From assembly GCF_900113245.1 (NCBI RefSeq), contig NZ_FOOQ01000002.1, positions 372,001 through 436,000 of the forward strand: DNA of 64,000 nt. Direction: 5' to 3'. Position numbers and translations under genes: made by a program. The DNA is from Halopelagius inordinatus (lineage in GTDB: Archaea > Halobacteriota > Halobacteria > Halobacteriales > Haloferacaceae). Shown in pieces: positions 8,556 to 17,136 of this stretch; position 1 is the first letter of the stretch; each line of letters starts with the position of its first letter. Below the pieces are notes generated by a model. It saw nothing but the letters and a program-made list of their open reading frames with translations. It ran no database searches and had not been told where the DNA came from.

Positions 8556-9068
8556 TCAGATATCTCGGGTCAGCCCGGCGCGTAAGTCGCGTCCGAAGTA
8601 GTGTCCGGCCAGCGACGCCAACAGACCCGCGCCCGCGCCCATCCCGGCGAGTGCGACGCCGTACTCCGCGAGGAAGTCCACGGCGAACGGAGCGAAGGCG
8701 GCGGTGAGCGTCGAGAGGACGAACGCGAGTCCGGATGCCAAAGCGCCCGCGAGGCCGACTTCGAGATAGCGCCGCCGGGACGCGACGAGGCCGACTGCGA
8801 ATCCGACGACGAACAGGCCGAGAAACCGGCCGACGAACCCGACGACGGGAATCGCGCCGCCGACGAACAGTCCCGCCACCGAGAGACAGAGGACGACGGC
8901 GAACGACTTCGGCGAGAACGCCCGCCCGAATCGGCTTCCGCCGCCGGTCGACCCCGAGGCGGAGACGCCGTCGTCGCCCGAGTCGGTACCGAACCCGTCG
9001 AGGCCGAAATCGGAGGCGGAGACGGAGGTAGAGGCGGACGCGGACTCCGTCTCGTCGCTTCGTTGCAT
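8556..9068 (-). CDS. Hypothetical polytopic membrane protein
   Basis: A 170-residue protein with a Ser/Asp/Gly-rich N-terminal 50 residues and then four to five hydrophobic helices. It ends with FGRDLRAGLTRDI, an ending I associate with conserved haloarchaeal membrane proteins. The family was not recognised with confidence and no catalytic residues stand out. It starts at ATG 9068 and is divergent from gatD with 94 nt between them. Confidence 0.68.
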   Translation of the reverse strand: MQRSDETESASASTSVSASDFGLDGFGTDSGDDGVSASGSTGGGSRFGRAFSPKSFAVVLCLSVAGLFVGGAIPVVGFVGRFLGLFVVGFAVGLVASRRRYLEVGLAGALASGLAFVLSTLTAAFAPFAVDFLAEYGVALAGMGAGAGLLASLAGHYFGRDLRAGLTRDI

Positions 9069-9162
9069 ACCGAACCGTGGGGCGGCCCGGAACATGGCTC
9101 TTTTGCCGCGGCCGCCGCGTCGAAAAGGTGGTTTCAAGTCTCGCCCGGCGGTACCTCGCGAT

Positions 9163-10419
9163 ATGAACGCAGGGGACCGCGTCCGCGTCGAACGCGCGGG
9201 CGTCGCCAACGAGGGCGTGTTGATGCCGTCGTCGACGCCGGAGCATCTCGTCGTCAAACTCGACGGCGGATACAACGTCGGTATCGACCGCGACGACGCC
9301 GACGTGGAAGTACTGGAACGCGACGCGTACGACGTCGCGGAAGCACAGACCGACTCCTCGTCGGCGTCCGAAATCGAGTTCGACGACGACCTCCCGACGG
9401 TGTCTCTCATCTCCACCGGCGGGACCATCGCCTCGACCGTGGACTACCGAACCGGCGCGGTGACCGCGCAGTTCGACGCCGAAGACGTGCTTCGGGCCGT
9501 CCCCGACCTCGCGGGGCGCGCCAACTACCGCGGCCGCGTCGTCGCCAACATCCTCTCGGAGAACGCGACGCCCGCGGTGTGGACCGACCTCGCGGAGGCC
9601 GTCCGCGAGGAGATAGCGGCGGGTGCCGACGGCGTCGTCGTCATGCACGGCACCGACACGATGCAGTTCAGCGCGTCGGCGCTCTCTTTCATGCTCGAGA
9701 CGCCCGTGCCCGTCGTCTTCACGGGGAGTCAACGCTCCGCGGACCGCCCCTCCTCGGACAACGTGATGAACGCCGTCTGCGCGGTCGAAGCAGCCAAATC
9801 CGACTGCGCGGAGGTGCTGGTCTGCATGCACGCCACGGAGAGCGACGACGCCTGTGCGCTTCACCGCGGCACCCGCGTCCGCAAGAACCACACCTCCCGA
9901 CGCGACGCCTTCGAGACGGTCGGCGCGAAACCGCTCGGCGAAGTCGACTACGACACCGAGGAGGTTCGGTTCCGCCGCGACCACGCCGAACGCGGCGACG
10001 TCGAGTTGTCGCTGTCACCCGACCTCTCCGAGGACGTCGACCTCCTGAAGTTCACGCCCGGCATGGACGTCGAACGCTACGGCGAGTTCCTGAAAGACGC
10101 CGACTTGGACGGACTCGTCGTCGAGGGGACGGGACTCGGACACGTCCACACCGACTTCATCCCGGTGCTCGAAGACCTGATAGCGGACGGCGTCGTCGTC
10201 GCGATGACGAGTCAGTGCCTCGACGGCCGCGTCTGCGACCGAGTGTACGACACCGGCCGCGACCTGTTGGACGCGGGCGTCGTCGAGGCGGGCGACACCC
10301 TCCCCGGCACCGCGAAGGTGAAACTGATGTGGGCGCTCGCGAACCTCGACGACCCGGCGAGCGCGATGACTCGCTCTCTTTCGGGCGAACTCAGAGAGCG
10401 CTCCGTCCCGTGGGAGTGA
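9163..10419 (+). CDS. gatD: Glu-tRNA(Gln) amidotransferase subunit D
   Basis: A 418-residue glutaminase subunit of the archaeal GatDE complex. It releases ammonia from glutamine or asparagine for GatE, which converts Glu-tRNA(Gln) to Gln-tRNA(Gln). A beta-barrel N-terminal domain (1-70) precedes the type I asparaginase domain: nucleophile region STGGTIAS (84-91) and the second active-site motif MHGTDTM. The start at 9163 gives the expected N-terminus (MNAGDRVRVERAG); codons upstream are not family-like. gatE is not in the window. A GNAT gene follows after 9 nt and is probably co-transcribed. Confidence 0.96.
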   Translation: MNAGDRVRVERAGVANEGVLMPSSTPEHLVVKLDGGYNVGIDRDDADVEVLERDAYDVAEAQTDSSSASEIEFDDDLPTVSLISTGGTIASTVDYRTGAVTAQFDAEDVLRAVPDLAGRANYRGRVVANILSENATPAVWTDLAEAVREEIAAGADGVVVMHGTDTMQFSASALSFMLETPVPVVFTGSQRSADRPSSDNVMNAVCAVEAAKSDCAEVLVCMHATESDDACALHRGTRVRKNHTSRRDAFETVGAKPLGEVDYDTEEVRFRRDHAERGDVELSLSPDLSEDVDLLKFTPGMDVERYGEFLKDADLDGLVVEGTGLGHVHTDFIPVLEDLIADGVVVAMTSQCLDGRVCDRVYDTGRDLLDAGVVEAGDTLPGTAKVKLMWALANLDDPASAMTRSLSGELRERSVPWE

Positions 10420-10428
10420 CCCGGTGAG

Positions 10429-11406
10429 ATGACCGACCGACCCGCCTACGAGTACGAAGACGAGGCGGGCGAGGCGGTTCTCGTCCGCCCCGCCCGCCCG
10501 GAGGATTACGACGCCGTGGCGGCGTTCACGAGTGATACGTGGACCGACCGCGGCGTCGACGACTACATCGGCGACGTCTACCACGACTGGATAGCCGACG
10601 ACGACGGCGAGACGCGCCAGACGTTCGTCGCGGACGTCGGATCCGACCCGCCGACGACGGAACTCGGGGGCATCGTGCAAGTGACGATGCTCTCTCCGTT
10701 CGAGGCGTGGGCGCAAGGGATGCGCGTCAGCCCCGACTTTCGGGGGCGCGGAGTCGCGAAGCGTCTGAGCGACGCGACGTTCCGATTCGCCCGCGAGGCG
10801 GGCGCGTCCGTCGTTCGCAACATGATCTTCTCGTGGAACGTCGCCAGCCTCGGTCTCACCCGCGACACGGGCTACGACCCCGGTATCGAGTTCCGGTGGG
10901 TCCACCCCCGGCCCGACGCGGACGCGGACTCCGAACTCAGCGTCGAGACGGGCGACGACGCCGACCCGGACGCCGCGTGGTCGTTTTGGACCGGCAGCGA
11001 CGTGCGGACGGACCTGCGGGGACTCGTCTCGGACCCAGACGAGACGTGGGCGCTCTCGGAACTCACCCGCGAAAGACTCCACGACGCCGCAGACGAGGGG
11101 CGACTGTTCGTCGTCCGGGCGGGCGGCACCCGCGGGTTCGCGTACCGGAACCGGACGTACGACAGGGAAAGCGACGACGGCGAGACGCAGACGTGGGCGG
11201 AGTACGCCGTCGGCGCGTGGGCGCGAGACGACGAGGACGCCGCCCGCGCAGTCGTCGCCGCCGTCTCCCGCGACGCCGCCTCGGTGGACGCCGACAGAAC
11301 GCGCGTCCTCGTCCCCGAGGGGCCCCAGTGGGTGACCGACGCCGCCGTCGCCCGCGCGGACGTCGCCGAACAGCCGACGTTCGTGATGGAAGCGGACCTG
11401 ACGTAG
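10429..11406 (+). CDS. GNAT family N-acetyltransferase
   Basis: A 325-residue protein with an N-terminal GNAT domain (residues about 15-160). The acetyl-CoA loop is visible in MRVSPDFRGRGVAKRLSDA, followed by NVASLGLTRDTGYDPG, typical of the C-terminal part of the fold. The remaining 160 residues are probably a degenerate second GNAT-like half. The substrate is unknown. The 9-nt spacing after gatD suggests one transcript, although no functional link is known. Confidence 0.8.
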   Translation: MTDRPAYEYEDEAGEAVLVRPARPEDYDAVAAFTSDTWTDRGVDDYIGDVYHDWIADDDGETRQTFVADVGSDPPTTELGGIVQVTMLSPFEAWAQGMRVSPDFRGRGVAKRLSDATFRFAREAGASVVRNMIFSWNVASLGLTRDTGYDPGIEFRWVHPRPDADADSELSVETGDDADPDAAWSFWTGSDVRTDLRGLVSDPDETWALSELTRERLHDAADEGRLFVVRAGGTRGFAYRNRTYDRESDDGETQTWAEYAVGAWARDDEDAARAVVAAVSRDAASVDADRTRVLVPEGPQWVTDAAVARADVAEQPTFVMEADLT

Positions 11407-11552
11407 TCGCTTTCGTGTCGGCGCGGACACGATATCGGCCGTCGTCCGTGCGAGACGAACACACTGTCTGAGGGCGCCGTCGCTCCCGCGTCGGAGCCGA
11501 AAAGAAAGCGTCGGGAGCCGTCCGTCCGCCGGTGGTGCGTCAGGTAGGGTGG

Positions 11553-12623
11553 TCAGTCCGACGAAACGACTGTGGTCTGTTCGGTTGCGCCCGTCATCGC
11601 GAGGACGTCGTCGAAGAAGTCGAGCGAGTCGTTCGGGCCGGGGTGGGCTTCGGGGTGGTACTGGCGGGTGATGACGTCTAAGTCCTCGTTCTCCAGTCCT
11701 TCGGCGGTGCCGTCGTTGACGTTGATCTGCGACACGCTCAGGTCGCCGGGTTCGCCGACGGTGTAGCCGTGGTTCTGGGTGGTCATGACGACTTTCCCCG
11801 ACTCCACGTCACGAACCGGCTGGTTCACGCCGCGGTGGCCGAAGTCCATCTTCTCCGTGGTGCCGCCGAGTGCGCGGGCGACGACCTGTTGGCCGAGGCA
11901 GATGCCCGCGAGCGGAACCTCGCCGACGAACTCCTCGACGAGGCTCTGTGCCTGCGTGAAGTTCGCCGGGTCGCCGGGACCGTTCGAGATGAAAAGAAGG
12001 TCCGGCGACAGTTCCGCCACGTCCTCGGGCGTCGCGTCGTACGGGAGGACGGTGACGTCGGCGTCGCGTTCGAGGAGCGAATCGACGATAGAGCCCTTCG
12101 CGCCGCAGTCGATGAGAGCGACGTGGGCGTCGCCCCCGGCGCGGTAGGTCACGGGTTCGGCCGTACTGACCTGCGCGCCGATGTCGACGTGTTCGCTCAT
12201 GCCTTTGCATTTCGCGAGTTGCTCTTTCGCGTCTTCGGGCGTCACGTCGTCCCCGACGGCGATACCGCACTTCATCGCGCCCTCCTCGCGGATGGCCGTC
12301 ACGAGTTCGCGGGTGTCGATGTGGTCTATGGCGGGCACGGACTCGTCGTCCAGCCACGTCGCGACGTCGTCCGTGAACTCGCGAGCGATTGCGGCCCGCG
12401 GGTGGACGCGGTCGGATTCGAACCGCTCGTCTCGGACGCCGTAGTTCCCGATGAGCGGGTACGAGAACGTGAGGACCTGTTCTTCGTACGAGGGGTCGGT
12501 CAGGCTCTCTTCGTATCCCGTGTACGCGGTCGTAAACACCAGTTCGCCACGTGTGTATCCCGGAACGCGACCACGCGCTTCGACGACGCGGCCGTCTTCC
12601 AGGGCCAAGTAGGCGTCCGACAT
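11553..12623 (-). CDS. carA: Carbamoyl-phosphate synthase small subunit
   Basis: A 356-residue glutaminase subunit; it supplies ammonia to CarB for carbamoyl phosphate, the entry point to pyrimidine and arginine synthesis. The N-terminal CPSase domain (AYLALEDGRVVEARG, FTTAYTGYEESLTDPSY) is followed by a class I glutamine amidotransferase domain with the nucleophile Cys in AGICLGQQ and His/Glu in HPEAHPGP. ATG 12623 is chosen over one four codons upstream because a TATA-like CTTATAGC lies about 28 nt before it. carB is not in the window. It is divergent from an Lrp-type regulator and shares a 97-bp intergenic region with a perfect palindrome, so regulation by that protein is likely. Confidence 0.96.
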   Translation of the reverse strand: MSDAYLALEDGRVVEARGRVPGYTRGELVFTTAYTGYEESLTDPSYEEQVLTFSYPLIGNYGVRDERFESDRVHPRAAIAREFTDDVATWLDDESVPAIDHIDTRELVTAIREEGAMKCGIAVGDDVTPEDAKEQLAKCKGMSEHVDIGAQVSTAEPVTYRAGGDAHVALIDCGAKGSIVDSLLERDADVTVLPYDATPEDVAELSPDLLFISNGPGDPANFTQAQSLVEEFVGEVPLAGICLGQQVVARALGGTTEKMDFGHRGVNQPVRDVESGKVVMTTQNHGYTVGEPGDLSVSQINVNDGTAEGLENEDLDVITRQYHPEAHPGPNDSLDFFDDVLAMTGATEQTTVVSSD

Positions 12624-12670
12624 TACGAGAAACACACGAATTCCGGGGCTATAAGTGTTGCTTTCGTAGC

Positions 12671-12693
12671 CAGATTACGAAATTCGTAATCTG
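12671..12693. promoter_or_regulatory. 23-bp perfect palindrome between carA and the Lrp-type gene
   Basis: CAGATTACGAA and TTCGTAATCTG flank a single central A, a perfect inverted repeat with 11-bp arms. It ends 27 nt before the Lrp-type ATG, so it covers that gene's BRE/TATA region, and it starts 48 nt upstream of the carA ATG. Loose half sites (TTCGTA near 12664, ACGAATTC near 12635, TTACGA near 12624) lie between it and carA. An operator for the adjacent regulator is the obvious inference. Confidence 0.7.
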
Positions 12694-12720
12694 TAAGTCG
12701 TGCGGGGAGTGACAGAGAAC

Positions 12721-13143
12721 ATGGACGACCTCGACCGCCGAATCCTCGACATCCTCCGACGGGACGCCCGGACCCCGTACACGGAGATTGCAGAACAGGT
12801 GGGAACTTCCGAAGGAACCGTCCGAAACCGGGTCGAACGCCTCATAGACGAGGAGGTCATCGAGCGATTCACCGTCGCGACCCACACCGGCAACATCAAG
12901 GCGATGATAGAGGTGTCCGTCGCGGTCGACGTGGACACCACGGCCGTCTCCGACCGGATGGCCGAGTGGGACGAGGTGGACTTCGTCTGGCAGGTGTCGG
13001 GCGAGGAAGACGTGGTCCTCGTCGTGGACGCCGCGGACACGCGCGCGGTGAACGAACTCATCACGCAGGCCCGGGAGTTGGCGGAGGTAAAGAGCACGAA
13101 GACGCGACTCATCCTCGACGAACGCCTCGGACGGTCGCCGTAA
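12721..13143 (+). CDS. Lrp/AsnC family transcriptional regulator
   Basis: A 140-residue protein with an N-terminal winged helix-turn-helix (MDDLDRRILDILRRDAR, then EIAEQVGTSEGTVRNRVERL) and a C-terminal RAM ligand domain (IEVSVAVDVDTTAVSDRMAEW). Lrp-type regulators usually bind amino acids and control nitrogen or amino acid metabolism; the effector is not predictable here. Start at ATG 12721; the frame is open for seven more codons but those overlap the promoter. The divergent carA and the palindrome suggest that it autoregulates and also controls carA. Confidence 0.92.
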   Translation: MDDLDRRILDILRRDARTPYTEIAEQVGTSEGTVRNRVERLIDEEVIERFTVATHTGNIKAMIEVSVAVDVDTTAVSDRMAEWDEVDFVWQVSGEEDVVLVVDAADTRAVNELITQARELAEVKSTKTRLILDERLGRSP

Positions 13144-13150
13144 GAGTCGC

Positions 13151-13816
13151 TCAGTCGCGACGGCGACGGCGCAGGGCGGCCTTCCGCCGGTGTATGGCGT
13201 TGTACGCCTTGTCCAGCAGTTTGTGGGTTCGCCCGAGTTTCACGACGGGTTCGACGTCTCCGTCGCGAATCGCTTCGGCCACCGCCTCGGGGGTCGGCGC
13301 GTCGGCGTCGACGCGGGTGTACGCGCGGCCCACCTCGAACGGGAAGTGGGCGTCGCTCCCGCCGACGAGAGGTAGTTCGAGTCGCTCCGCGAGTTCTCGC
13401 GTCTGTACGACGTGTTCTGGGTTCTTCCCGTTCAGTTCGATCGCGTCGAACTCGGCGTCGGAGTCCAGAAGCGTCCCGTTTCGGTACGGATGCGCCAAGA
13501 TGGCCGCACAGCCTCTGTCGTGGGCCAGTTCGACCGCCTCGTTCGGTTCGAGTTCGCCGGGAGTCGTCCGACTCGGCGGGTTCGGACCGACGACGACGAG
13601 GTGACCGAGCGTCGTCGATATCTCGACGCCCGGAACCGTCGGAAACGAACGGTCCGCCGAGTACGCGTAGTCGTGGTTCGTCACCGCGACGGCGTCGAGT
13701 CCGCGCCGTTTCGCGGCCCCGGTCAACAGGTCTAATCCGAGAGCGTCGTACCACGTCGGACGCCCCGGATGGGCGTGGTAAAAGCGCGTGTGCGAGTGAA
13801 GATCAACGGCCAGCAC
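13151..13816 (-). CDS. PHP-domain phosphoesterase
   Basis: A 221-residue metal-dependent phosphoesterase of the PHP superfamily. Metal-binding motifs appear in order: DLHSHT (residues 5-10), VTNHD, GVEIS, AHPYR and GSDAH. The C-terminus is strongly basic (HRRKAALRRRRRD), which may indicate nucleic acid or membrane contact. The substrate is unknown; related proteins act on polymerase products, histidinol phosphate or phosphonucleotides. The start is GTG 13816, placing DLHSHT at the very N-terminus as usual. It converges with the Lrp-type gene, with a 7-nt gap. Confidence 0.85.
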   Translation of the reverse strand: MLAVDLHSHTRFYHAHPGRPTWYDALGLDLLTGAAKRRGLDAVAVTNHDYAYSADRSFPTVPGVEISTTLGHLVVVGPNPPSRTTPGELEPNEAVELAHDRGCAAILAHPYRNGTLLDSDAEFDAIELNGKNPEHVVQTRELAERLELPLVGGSDAHFPFEVGRAYTRVDADAPTPEAVAEAIRDGDVEPVVKLGRTHKLLDKAYNAIHRRKAALRRRRRD

Positions 13817-14027
13817 GTCTCGTGAGTCGAGGCGCCGACGCTTTGTTCTTCTGCCACAAGAGGAATCAGAAGGCGCCCGCTCGGCCGGACCCGAGAGAGC
13901 GACGACGGCCGACGGGCACGGAACGGCCGAGAGCCGCGATTACGACGTTCGAAACAGCGCCCGTCGCGAGGTGAGAGCGCGAACGCGCATCGAAGAGTCC
14001 TTGACCCACCTTACCGATTGACGGAGT

Positions 14028-14627
14028 ATGAGCGCAGACGAGGGCGGGAACGCCGCCGACTCCGACTTTGACTCCTCGGAGGAACCTCACGCGAACGCGA
14101 ATCAGGACGTCATCGCCGTCGACGAAGACGACAACGAACTCGACTTGGTGAACAGACTGGAGGCGCACACCGGCGAGGGGATTCGCCACCGCGCGTTCAC
14201 CTGTCTCGTCTTCGACGGCGAGGGGCGACTCCTCCTCGCCCAACGCGCGCCCGGCAAGCGCCTGTGGGACACCAGTTGGGACGGCACCGTCGCCTCTCAC
14301 CCCGTGCAGGGCCAGACCCAAGAGGAAGCGACCGAACAGCGTCTCGAAGAGGAACTCGGCATCACGCCCGACCAGTACGACGACCTGCGCGTGACCGACC
14401 GCTTCGAGTACAAACGCTACTACGAGAACGCGGGACTGGAGTGGGAGGTGTGCGCCGTGCTGAAGGTGACGCTCGAAGACACCTCTCTGGACCCCGACGA
14501 AGACGAAATCGCCGGGATGCTCTGGGTGGACTACGACCACCTCCACGACCACCCCGAGTGGTACCGACAACTTCGCCTCTGTCCGTGGTTCGAAATCGCG
14601 ATGCGCCGTGACTTCGACGAAAGCTAA
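14028..14627 (+). CDS. idi: Type I isopentenyl-diphosphate isomerase-like Nudix protein
   Basis: A 199-residue protein with an acidic N-terminal tail (1-45) and a Nudix fold matching type I IPP isomerase, which interconverts IPP and DMAPP for archaeal isoprenoid lipids. The Nudix helix is EEATEQRLEEELGI and the active-site glutamate region EWEVCAV (Glu140) is kept. However, the catalytic cysteine of the bacterial enzyme (NSVCGHP in E. coli) is replaced: here the sequence is DGTVASHP, with Ala89 in that position. It may be a variant isomerase or a Nudix hydrolase; many haloarchaea also have a type II isomerase. The JAMM gene overlaps its last 20 nt. Confidence 0.75.
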   Translation: MSADEGGNAADSDFDSSEEPHANANQDVIAVDEDDNELDLVNRLEAHTGEGIRHRAFTCLVFDGEGRLLLAQRAPGKRLWDTSWDGTVASHPVQGQTQEEATEQRLEEELGITPDQYDDLRVTDRFEYKRYYENAGLEWEVCAVLKVTLEDTSLDPDEDEIAGMLWVDYDHLHDHPEWYRQLRLCPWFEIAMRRDFDES

Positions 14628-15051
14628 ACTCGTCTTCGACTCGGACGCACGGGACGCGGTTCTCTCGCACGCCCGCGAGGGCGCGAACGACGGCCCGCCG
14701 AGAGAGGTGTGCGGCGTCCTCGCGGGGACGCGCGCGAACGAACCGGGGGCAAGCCCGGACCGTGTTCGGTCCGTCCGGCGCGTGCGGAACGTCGCGGAGA
14801 ACCGCCGCGTCGCCTACGAACTCGACCCGGAAGAGACGCTCCGAACCCTCGAATCGATAGACGCTGAGGGACGCGACGTGGTCGGCTTCTACCACAGTCA
14901 CCCCGAGTCCGAACCGGTTCCGAGCGACGCAGACAGGGAACGGGCGACGTGGAGCGGGTACGTCTACCTCGTCTGTTCTCCGGACGGGCGCCTGAACGCC
15001 TACCGGTGGACCGGGTCGGCGTTCGACCCCCTGCGCGTCGTCGTCGAGTGA
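14608..15051 (+). CDS. JAMM/MPN+ metalloprotease (possible desampylase)
   Basis: A 147-residue JAB1/MPN+ protease. The zinc motif is complete: Glu33 in REVCGVL, then His96-x-His98 and the x7-Ser106-x2-Asp109 series in HSHPESEPVPSDAD. Characterised haloarchaeal members of this size (HvJAMM1) remove ubiquitin-like SAMP proteins from conjugates, so desampylation is the leading guess. The start is GTG 14608, inside the end of the upstream idi-like gene (20-nt overlap), which implies co-transcription. The C-terminus has a beta-rich end (YRWTGSAFDPLRVVVE). Processing of sulfur-carrier fusions is an alternative. Confidence 0.85.
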   Translation: MTSTKAKLVFDSDARDAVLSHAREGANDGPPREVCGVLAGTRANEPGASPDRVRSVRRVRNVAENRRVAYELDPEETLRTLESIDAEGRDVVGFYHSHPESEPVPSDADRERATWSGYVYLVCSPDGRLNAYRWTGSAFDPLRVVVE

Positions 15052-15107
15052 CCGCCGGTCGCCCGAGAGCGCAACCCCCTTCCGCTATCGCCACTTCGAC
15101 TCGGGCG

Positions 15108-15815
15108 ATGAGCGACGACGGACCCGAGTTATACGACTCGTTGGACGGACAGGTCGCCCTCGTGACGGGCGCGAACCGCGACCTCGGCCGCGAGATAGCC
15201 GAGCAACTGTACGACCTCGGCGCGACGGTGTTCGCGGCGACGCGCAGCATCACGCACGACGTGCCCGACGAGTGGGAGCATCTCCTCGTGGACGTGACCC
15301 AAGAAGGCGAGATATCCGACGCCGCGGACGACATCTTCTCCGCGGCGGGTCGTCTCGACATCGTCGTCAACAACGCCGGCGTCGGCGAGTTCGACAACGA
15401 CATCGTCTCGGAGTCCGTCTCCGACATCGACCGAACGCTCTCTACGAACCTCCGCGGGCCGATGCTCGTCTGCAAGCACACCGTTCCGCTCCTCCTCCAG
15501 ACCGACGGCGGCCGCGTCGTCAACGTCTCTTCGAACATGGGCGCGCTGAACGAACCCCAGTCCGGCGGGTCGCCCGCCTACCGCGTCTCGAAGACCGGAC
15601 TGAACGGTCTCACGGCGTACCTCCACGGCGAGTACGCCGAAGACGGACTCGTCGCGAACTCGGCGTGTCCCGGCTACGTCCGCACCGAGATGGGCGGCGA
15701 GGACGCCGACCGGTCGGTGACGAAGGGCGCAGAGACGCCCGTCTGGCTCTCTCGATTCGAACCGGGCAGTCCCGCAGGGAAGTTCTGGCGCGACAAGCAG
15801 GTCGTCGACTGGTGA
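15108..15815 (+). CDS. Short-chain dehydrogenase/reductase family protein
   Basis: A 235-residue Rossmann-fold NAD(P)-dependent oxidoreductase. The cofactor motif is VTGANRDLGREIA (consensus TGxxxGxG, with Asp for the middle Gly); NNAGVG follows, then NVSSNMG and the catalytic YRVSK. It ends with PAGKFWRDKQVVDW, a tail common in plant carbonyl-reductase-like SDRs. The substrate is unknown. It begins 57 nt after the JAMM gene and may be part of the same transcript. Confidence 0.88.
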   Translation: MSDDGPELYDSLDGQVALVTGANRDLGREIAEQLYDLGATVFAATRSITHDVPDEWEHLLVDVTQEGEISDAADDIFSAAGRLDIVVNNAGVGEFDNDIVSESVSDIDRTLSTNLRGPMLVCKHTVPLLLQTDGGRVVNVSSNMGALNEPQSGGSPAYRVSKTGLNGLTAYLHGEYAEDGLVANSACPGYVRTEMGGEDADRSVTKGAETPVWLSRFEPGSPAGKFWRDKQVVDW

Positions 15816-15849
15816 GGAACGCCCTGGCCGACCGCACCCGCCCGCCGAA

Positions 15850-17136
15850 CTACGTCACGCCGCCGTCTCTGGGGTCGTACCGCTCGTACGCCTCCGTCTC
15901 CAGAACCTCCTCGAACCGTTCGACGACGCGGAACACGTCCTCGAACCCGACGTAGTACGGCGACGGGCAGACGCGAACGACGTTCGGCGGTCGGAAGTCC
16001 GCGACGACTCCCCGGTCTTTCAACGCCTCGGTCACGCGGTAGCCCTCGGGATGTTCGATTGCGACGTGGCCCCCGCGTCTCTCCGCCTCCCGCGGCGTCC
16101 CGACGGTGCACTCCGGCAGTCGGTCGTCCACCAGACCGACGAGGAAGTCGGTGAGCGCGACGGACTTCGATCTGAGCGTCTCGATACCGGCGGCCTCCGT
16201 CACGTCGAGTGCGCCGTCGAGAGGCGCCGCAGAGAGGATGGGGGGCGTCCCTATCTGCCACGCGCCCGCCGACCGGGCGGGCGTGTACGTCCGCCGCATC
16301 TCGAACTGCGTCTCCTTGTCGTGACCCCACCATCCCGCCAGCGCCGGTGTCTCCCCGAAGTGGCGGTCGTTCACGTACAGTCCGGCGACCGCACCCGGTC
16401 CGGCGTTGAGATATTTGTAGTGACACCAGACGGCGAAGTCGACGCCCGCCTCCGAGAGTTCGTGCGGGACGACGCCGACGGAGTGCGCGAGGTCGAATCC
16501 GACCGTCGCACCCGCCCGGCGTGCGGCCTCCGCGATTCGCTCGATATCGAGGAGTTGGCCGCTCCGGTAGAGGACCGACGGGAGAAACACCATCCCCACG
16601 TCGTCGTCGATGGCCGCTATCACGTCGTCCTCCTCGATGGTGCGGCCGTCTCGACTCTCCACGACGCGGAGGGCGTCGTCGGGGTCGATGCCGCGGGCGC
16701 GGAGTTGCGCGCGGACGGCGTAGTGGTCCGTCGGGAAGTCCAACTCGTCGACGAGAATCTCCTCGCCGCGTTCTGGGTCGTAGAACGTCCCGACGAGAGT
16801 GTGGATGTTCACCGTCGTGGAGTTCGCGACAACCACTTCCTCGGGGGCCGCCCCCACGAGAGGCGCGAGTCGGTCTCCGAGTCGTTCGCCGTAGGTGAAC
16901 CACGGCGGAGTGGCCTCGGTCCACCCGCGGACACCGAGTCGCTTCCACTCCGCTACGACCCGGTCTAAGGCGTCTTCGGCGTCCGTCGAGAGGAGACCCA
17001 GCGAGTTGCCGTCGACGTACAGTTCGTCCTCGTCGACCGCGAATCGGTCTCTCAGCCCCGAGAGGGGGTCGGCCGCGTCGAGTTCGCGGGCCGCAGAGAG
17101 CGTCTGCGGGCCGTCTCCGACCTCGAATCGGGTCAC
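15850..17136 (-). CDS. kynU: Kynureninase
   Basis: A 428-residue fold-type I PLP enzyme that cleaves kynurenine to anthranilate and alanine in tryptophan breakdown. Family features: LYVDGNSLGLLS near the N-terminus, WTEATPPWFTYGERL, PLP-contact Asp215 in GFDLAHSVG and Schiff-base Lys241 in WCHYKYLNAGPG, and GWWGHD. The start is GTG 17136; its first four bases overlap the TGA stop of the upstream PurM-like gene (GTGA), so the two are translationally coupled. Anthranilate could re-enter tryptophan synthesis or be degraded; no kynurenine formamidase or tryptophan dioxygenase is visible nearby. Confidence 0.95.
   Translation of the reverse strand: MTRFEVGDGPQTLSAARELDAADPLSGLRDRFAVDEDELYVDGNSLGLLSTDAEDALDRVVAEWKRLGVRGWTEATPPWFTYGERLGDRLAPLVGAAPEEVVVANSTTVNIHTLVGTFYDPERGEEILVDELDFPTDHYAVRAQLRARGIDPDDALRVVESRDGRTIEEDDVIAAIDDDVGMVFLPSVLYRSGQLLDIERIAEAARRAGATVGFDLAHSVGVVPHELSEAGVDFAVWCHYKYLNAGPGAVAGLYVNDRHFGETPALAGWWGHDKETQFEMRRTYTPARSAGAWQIGTPPILSAAPLDGALDVTEAAGIETLRSKSVALTDFLVGLVDDRLPECTVGTPREAERRGGHVAIEHPEGYRVTEALKDRGVVADFRPPNVVRVCPSPYYVGFEDVFRVVERFEEVLETEAYERYDPRDGGVT

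Noticed and set aside
8601-10427. A 608-codon plus-strand frame overlapping gatD
   Set aside because: Arg-rich shadow frame; gatD occupies the same region with all motifs intact.
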